The position numbers and the translations under genes were made by a program. The notes beneath the pieces were generated by a model, which was given only the letters and a program-made list of their open reading frames with translations, was not told the DNA's origin and did not search any database. From Gammaproteobacteria bacterium (GTDB lineage: Bacteria; Pseudomonadota; Gammaproteobacteria; SZUA-140), in the NCBI GenBank assembly GCA_020847075.1, contig JADLCS010000008.1:1-35810 (forward strand): 35,810 nt of DNA, written 5' to 3'. This document shows positions 32,210-35,810 of the stretch, piece by piece; within the stretch, counting starts at the first letter, position 1, and each line of letters begins with the position of its first letter.

Positions 32210-33886
32210 ATGAATCCGCCAGCCCGCCCCGAACCGATCCGGAATCTTCCCGGGATCAGAACCCGCTACCGCCTGCTCCAGTGGGTATTGATCTCCGCCA
32301 TCACGCTCTGCAGCATCGTCATCGCCGGGGTCGGCGTCCATGCGCTCCGTTCCGCACCCACCCTGTTCTCCGACGGCGAGATCATCACCATCCGGGACGA
32401 CATCGAAATCACGCGGGTGGGAGACCTCGGACTCAGAAACACGGATCTGTGGAAACTTCCCGCCTTCGCCACCGCGGGAGAGGAGAATGCCTGGTGGGAG
32501 GCGCAAAGAAACCTCTATCAGGAGATCTCCAGTCGTTTCACCGTGGTCATCGAGTTCCTCGACGACACGGATAATACCTGGGAGATCGCCGCGGAGACGG
32601 GCGCGATGCCCGCCAAGGAGATCGCCAAACGGCTTGGGCTCATCTATATCGTCGCCGCCATCTACATCTTCGCCGCGATCTCCGTCCTGCTCCATCACGA
32701 GAAGACCGCCGGCTTCATCTGCGCGTTCTTCCTCAGCTCCACCGCGCTGTATCTGGTCAGCGTCGCCCCCATCGTGCACCGCCCGATCATCCTGGATCCC
32801 GACCTGATGAAGATGCTCATCAACGTCTTCTTCATCGCCAGCACCGGCCAGATATCCATCGTGCACTTCGCGCTGGTGTTCCCGGAGAAGAAACGCTTCC
32901 TGCAGCGCCACCCGGCGCTCGCCGCGGGTTTTTATCTGTACTCTGTATTCATATCGACCCTCTACCTGTCCGGCTACATCTCGCTCGCCACGACGCTGCC
33001 GTTTCTGGTCTTCTGGATCATGCTGATGTCATTCGCGTTCATCCATTCGATGATCCGTATCCGGGACGAATTCATGAGAAAACAGATCCGCACGACCTTC
33101 ATCGCCCTGCTCCTGGTCGCGGCCTTCTTCATCGTCTCCGTCGTGCTTCCCTGGCCGGAGGGCGGCAGGCTGGTGAACAACTATGCCCTGTTCTCCCTGA
33201 TGCTCCCCTTCGCCCTCATCCTGTCCCTCGACAATCAGCGTCTGTACCACGACCGCATCGCGCTCGAACTCAATTCGCGCCAGGAGAAGGAACGCATACA
33301 CCGGGAACTGCACGACACCGTTCTGAACGATCTGGCCAGTATCTCCATCGCGGTGGAAGGCGCGGAACGCAGCGTCGAGAATCCGGGCCGGCTGCGGGAG
33401 AAACTCCAGAAGGTCAAGAACAACACGGCCGAATCGGCCCGCCAGTTGCGCAGCTTCCTGTGGGTCATCGACGAACGGCAGAATTCATGGGAAGAGATAG
33501 CAAACTCACTGCGCAGGCTCGGCTACGACCTGCTCAATAATTTCGATATTGCTTTCGACATGGACGCGCATGGAATCCGGGAAGGGACCCCCGCCCCGGC
33601 GCTCGCGATCAAGCACACCATCCATCAGGCGTTTCGCGAGGCGCTGATCAACATCACCAAACATGCCAGGGCCTCCCACGTGAAATCCACGCTCGCCGTC
33701 GACGCGGGAACGGTCTCGATCACCATCTCCGACGACGGGGTCGGCCTGCAGGGGGGGCCGCAAGACCGGAAGGGGTACGGGTTGAACAACATGATCCGAC
33801 GCGTGAAGGAAAACAACGGCGACATCGACATCGAGTCCCCGCGCGAAGGCGGAACGAAAATCATCATTCGATTACCGCTCAATTGA
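32210..33886 (+). CDS. ComP-like membrane sensor histidine kinase (HisKA_3)
   Basis: The 558-residue kinase has one N-terminal transmembrane segment (about 22-46) and a periplasmic region (47-142). Six to seven spans follow (143-340), including the HFALVFPEKK turn seen in 7TM ComP/LytS-type receptors. The HisKA_3 dimerisation domain has phosphoacceptor H368 in ERIHRELHD. The HATPase_c domain has FREALINITKHA (N box), DDGVG and GYGLNNM. It should phosphorylate the LuxR-type regulator encoded 195 bases downstream. The signal is unknown; hydrophobic or peptide ligands are typical of this receptor class. Confidence 0.92.
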   Translation: MNPPARPEPIRNLPGIRTRYRLLQWVLISAITLCSIVIAGVGVHALRSAPTLFSDGEIITIRDDIEITRVGDLGLRNTDLWKLPAFATAGEENAWWEAQRNLYQEISSRFTVVIEFLDDTDNTWEIAAETGAMPAKEIAKRLGLIYIVAAIYIFAAISVLLHHEKTAGFICAFFLSSTALYLVSVAPIVHRPIILDPDLMKMLINVFFIASTGQISIVHFALVFPEKKRFLQRHPALAAGFYLYSVFISTLYLSGYISLATTLPFLVFWIMLMSFAFIHSMIRIRDEFMRKQIRTTFIALLLVAAFFIVSVVLPWPEGGRLVNNYALFSLMLPFALILSLDNQRLYHDRIALELNSRQEKERIHRELHDTVLNDLASISIAVEGAERSVENPGRLREKLQKVKNNTAESARQLRSFLWVIDERQNSWEEIANSLRRLGYDLLNNFDIAFDMDAHGIREGTPAPALAIKHTIHQAFREALINITKHARASHVKSTLAVDAGTVSITISDDGVGLQGGPQDRKGYGLNNMIRRVKENNGDIDIESPREGGTKIIIRLPLN

Positions 33887-33954
33887 GCGCGGGCCGCCGC
33901 GGGAGGCGTTTTCTCCGCCGCAACGGCCGCGCCGCGGTACGGCATGGTGGTTCA

Positions 33955-33972
33955 CCCAAATGAGGTATTTAC
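33955..33972 (+). promoter_or_regulatory. Shared 18-base element, copy 1 (upstream of the response regulator)
   Basis: CCCAAATGAGGTATTTAC, 110 bases before the response-regulator ATG. It matches copy 2 upstream of csrA at 17 of 18 positions. Read on the minus strand it gives TACCTCA-TT-TGGGTGA, the 7-2-7 layout of NarL-type sites. Confidence 0.7.
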
Positions 33973-34081
33973 TCGCTTCCGGCCCTCTACTACGGTGTTC
34001 TCTCCATTGACGCCGGCGGGCGTTCATCATTTCCCGCGCAGTGGGCAACACCAATCGAAATCACCGTTGCGGCACAACAGA

Positions 34082-34738
34082 ATGTCTCACTCGAACCGGG
34101 AAAAAACCATCGACGTCGCCATCGTCGAAGACAACAGGAGATATCTGGACGAACTCGCCCTGCTGCTGGGAAATACGACGAGCCTGCGCATCGTGGGTCA
34201 GTTCACCAGCGGCGTCGAAGCGGTGGAGACGATCACCCGGCTGAATCCCGACGTCACCCTGATCGATATCGAACTGCCCGACATCTCCGGGGTCGAGGTC
34301 ATCAAACAGGTGTCCTCCCGCGGCTGCCCCACCGAATTTCTCGTATTGACGGTCTACGACGACGACGCGCATCTGTTTTCCGCGCTGCAGGCCGGTGCGG
34401 TCGGATACATCGTGAAAGGATCGACCTCCCTGACGGAAATCGAGACCGCCATCCATGAAGTGATCGATGGCGGGGCGCCGATGTCGCGCGTGATCGCCAA
34501 GCGCGTGCTGGAGACCTTCAAATCCGCTACTCCGAACGCGCGCAAGACGAAATTCGACGAACTGACCAAACGCGAACTCCAGATCCTGGAGTACATAAGG
34601 CTGGGATATTCGACCAAGAAGGTCGGGGAAGAACTGGAGATCAGTTATGAGACCGTGCGTACTCACCTGAAAAACATCTATCAGAAGCTGCATGTACACA
34701 CCCTCGTCGAGGCCATGCTGCTCTACAATCAACGCTAG
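34082..34738 (+). CDS. NarL/LuxR-type response regulator
   Basis: The 218-residue protein has a receiver domain (8-125) with acidic pocket E16-D17, phosphoacceptor D62 (LIDIELPD) and K112 (VKGS). The LuxR-type HTH spans about 160-215: [43 protein letters not shown]. It pairs with the upstream sensor kinase. The ATG at 34082 is the first sensible start; upstream in-frame codons run through non-coding sequence. The 195-base gap with a conserved element suggests its own promoter and possible autoregulation. Confidence 0.94.
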   Translation: MSHSNREKTIDVAIVEDNRRYLDELALLLGNTTSLRIVGQFTSGVEAVETITRLNPDVTLIDIELPDISGVEVIKQVSSRGCPTEFLVLTVYDDDAHLFSALQAGAVGYIVKGSTSLTEIETAIHEVIDGGAPMSRVIAKRVLETFKSATPNARKTKFDELTKRELQILEYIRLGYSTKKVGEELEISYETVRTHLKNIYQKLHVHTLVEAMLLYNQR

Positions 34739-34807
34739 ACCTCGTCCAATTCCGCGCGCCGGAACCGGCCCTAGGACGCCCGCCTTGGACTCGGTCCCGC
34801 CGAGTAC

Positions 34808-34825
34808 CCCAAATGAGGAATTTAC
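34808..34825 (+). promoter_or_regulatory. Shared 18-base element, copy 2 (upstream of csrA)
   Basis: CCCAAATGAGGAATTTAC, 170 bases before the csrA ATG, identical to copy 1 except for one base. The TTTACA end could serve as a -35 with TATCGT 18 bases downstream. Confidence 0.7.
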
Positions 34826-34994
34826 AAAGCTGCGCCCGCGGACTTATCGTTTTCGTCATGCTACTGGTTTCACAGCAACAAATGCGAATTATTCACAACG
34901 GTCGAACGGCCGGCGCGCGACGGATGCGCGGCGGAGCGGCCGCGGCGGTACGGAGCTTTGCCAGGTAACACCAAATAAACCGAGGAGAGACATC

Positions 34995-35189
34995 ATGCTG
35001 ATACTGACTCGGAGAGTCGGGGAGACCCTGGTGATCGGGGACGATATCATCATCACTGTCTGTTCCGTTCGCAATAGCCAGGCGCGCATCGGCATACAGG
35101 CGCCACAGCACGTCACCGTCCACCGCAAAGAAGTCTACGAACGTATCCAGAAAGAAGGTCCGGCGGACAAAGCCCTGCCCCCGGACTGA
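34995..35189 (+). CDS. csrA: Carbon storage regulator CsrA
   Basis: A 64-residue RNA-binding dimer that represses or stabilises target mRNAs at GGA motifs near ribosome-binding sites. The sequence follows CsrA closely, with the RNA-contact residues L4 and R44 ([13 protein letters not shown]). The Shine-Dalgarno GAGGAG itself contains GGA, the usual means of autorepression. It follows a kinase-regulator pair, and a short acidic protein gene follows after 34 bases. Confidence 0.96.
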   Translation: MLILTRRVGETLVIGDDIIITVCSVRNSQARIGIQAPQHVTVHRKEVYERIQKEGPADKALPPD

Positions 35190-35223
35190 ATCGTCGCGCG
35201 TAACCGGCACGGAGGAATCCGTC

Positions 35224-35502
35224 ATGGCGATCGCATACAACGTGAATATCGGAAACTGGTATCGCACCGCGGAGGGCCGCCTGTTCGAGGTCGTCTCCCG
35301 CGATACCGACACGATAGAAGTGCAATACGACGACGGCGATCTGGAGGAGTTCGATCAGGAGACCTGGAGCGACATCCGACCCATACTCTCTCCGCCGCCC
35401 GCCTCCGCGCCGTTCCCCTTCGACCTCGAGAACGAGGAGGGTTTCGGAGCGGACAGGCACTCCCTCCACGAATTGCTGGGCGACATCGATTTCAGCGATT
35501 GA
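35224..35502 (+). CDS. Small acidic protein of unknown function (DUF6763-like)
   Basis: A 92-residue protein with a compact beta-rich start (YNVNIGNWYRTAEGRLFEVVSRD, IEVQYDDGDLEEFDQETW) and a Pro-rich then acidic tail ending DIDFSD. It resembles the short gammaproteobacterial proteins I associate with DUF6763, but I cannot confirm the family. It has no signal or membrane span. GGAGG precedes the ATG. It is likely co-transcribed with csrA. Confidence 0.75.
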   Translation: MAIAYNVNIGNWYRTAEGRLFEVVSRDTDTIEVQYDDGDLEEFDQETWSDIRPILSPPPASAPFPFDLENEEGFGADRHSLHELLGDIDFSD

Positions 35503-35535
35503 AGCGCCAGAGCAGCGCAGCGCGCGGAGACGTCC

Positions 35536-35810
35536 TCAGCGCGCGGCCGACACCAGGTTCAAACGGGGCCTCGCCTCGGCGCACATCCCCTCCTGATCCG
35601 GTGCCGAAAGCCATTTGAGCAGGGGCGCCCATTGCTCGCGCTCGAACGCAGTATCCTCCCGCTCGAGATCGTGGATGCCCATACCGCACTCCGCCGCCGT
35701 GATATAGCCGTCGGAATCGGCGAGCGAGGTGATGAACGGGATGCCGAGGCTGGCCAGGAATCTCTTGAGCGGCTCGTACTGCGGGGTATCGCGTCGCACG
35801 CGGTTGGCGA
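35536..35810 (-). CDS. ParA/MinD-like ATPase, C-terminal part (5' end outside window)
   Basis: The frame is open to the window end, so the N-terminal Walker motifs are not visible. The remaining 90 codons read ANRVRRDTPQYEPLKRFL, then IPFITSLADSDGYITAAECGMGIHDL, then REQWAPLLKWL. This is the C-terminal pattern of chromosomal ParA-family ATPases (NRVR, PFIT-LRDS-Y--A---G-GI). It converges with the plus-strand DUF6763-like gene, 33 bases apart. Its exact role (chromosome, plasmid-like or other cargo partitioning) cannot be judged here. Confidence 0.8.
   Translation of the reverse strand, partial: ANRVRRDTPQYEPLKRFLASLGIPFITSLADSDGYITAAECGMGIHDLEREDTAFEREQWAPLLKWLSAPDQEGMCAEARPRLNLVSAAR

Noticed and set aside
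1-35810. tRNA, rRNA, CRISPR, insertion sequence and prophage signals
   Set aside because: I found no cloverleaf, repeat-spacer pattern, transposase, integrase or flanking repeats anywhere in the window.

Overview
This is a GC-rich chromosomal segment from a gammaproteobacterium. The evidence is the adjacent fabA-fabB pair, an Rsd/AlgQ anti-sigma factor, a RelA of the EFDD synthetase type, CsrA, HrpA, BolA and a YadG/YadH-type ABC pair. An environmental lineage near the Chromatiales/Ectothiorhodospiraceae is plausible but is inference. I see no rRNA, tRNA, CRISPR array, insertion sequence or phage gene; the window reads as core chromosome with several lineage-specific genes.

Layout. (1) 1-5326, all on the minus strand: rsd, relA, a ribosome-hibernation/cold-shock fusion protein, a family-5-like uracil-DNA glycosylase and uvrC (cut by the window start). 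(2) 5724-10132: a stress and protein-quality group, uspA and pcm on the plus strand converging on a second Usp-like gene and a Lon-related protease on the minus strand. (3) phhB (plus) converges with a dodecin gene (minus), followed by a 575-base non-coding stretch. (4) 11521-24812, a long co-directional minus-strand run, in transcription order: fabA, fabB, an HDOD protein, a DUF2007 protein with a zinc finger, ABC ATPase, ABC permease, rhodanese, an exported ankyrin protein, an orphan solute-binding lipoprotein, hrpA and a second HDOD protein. (5) 25110-31419, minus strand: bolA, a Spy/CpxP-like periplasmic protein, a 97-residue unknown, a DUF1631 protein, a divergent SelO-like protein and a 63-residue histone-fold protein with its own promoter and terminator. 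(6) 31591-35502, plus strand: hsp20 behind a sigma-32 promoter, a ComP-like sensor kinase, a LuxR-type response regulator, csrA and a small acidic protein. A ParA-like gene on the minus strand runs off the right end.

Working together. The window is rich in stress and growth-rate control: (p)ppGpp metabolism (RelA), sigma-70 sequestration (Rsd), ribosome hibernation (S30AE-cold-shock fusion), protein repair and turnover (Pcm, Lon-like, Usp, Hsp20, Spy-like), and post-transcriptional control (CsrA).

The observations I rate highest are four. The first is a bacterial histone-fold protein carrying the RxTxxxxD signature. The second is an 18-base element present upstream of both the response-regulator gene and csrA, with one mismatch, laid out like a NarL-type 7-2-7 site. 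The third is a RelA-type enzyme whose ppGpp-hydrolase site looks intact. The fourth is a divergent SelO-like protein that appears to have lost the phosphate-binding lysine.
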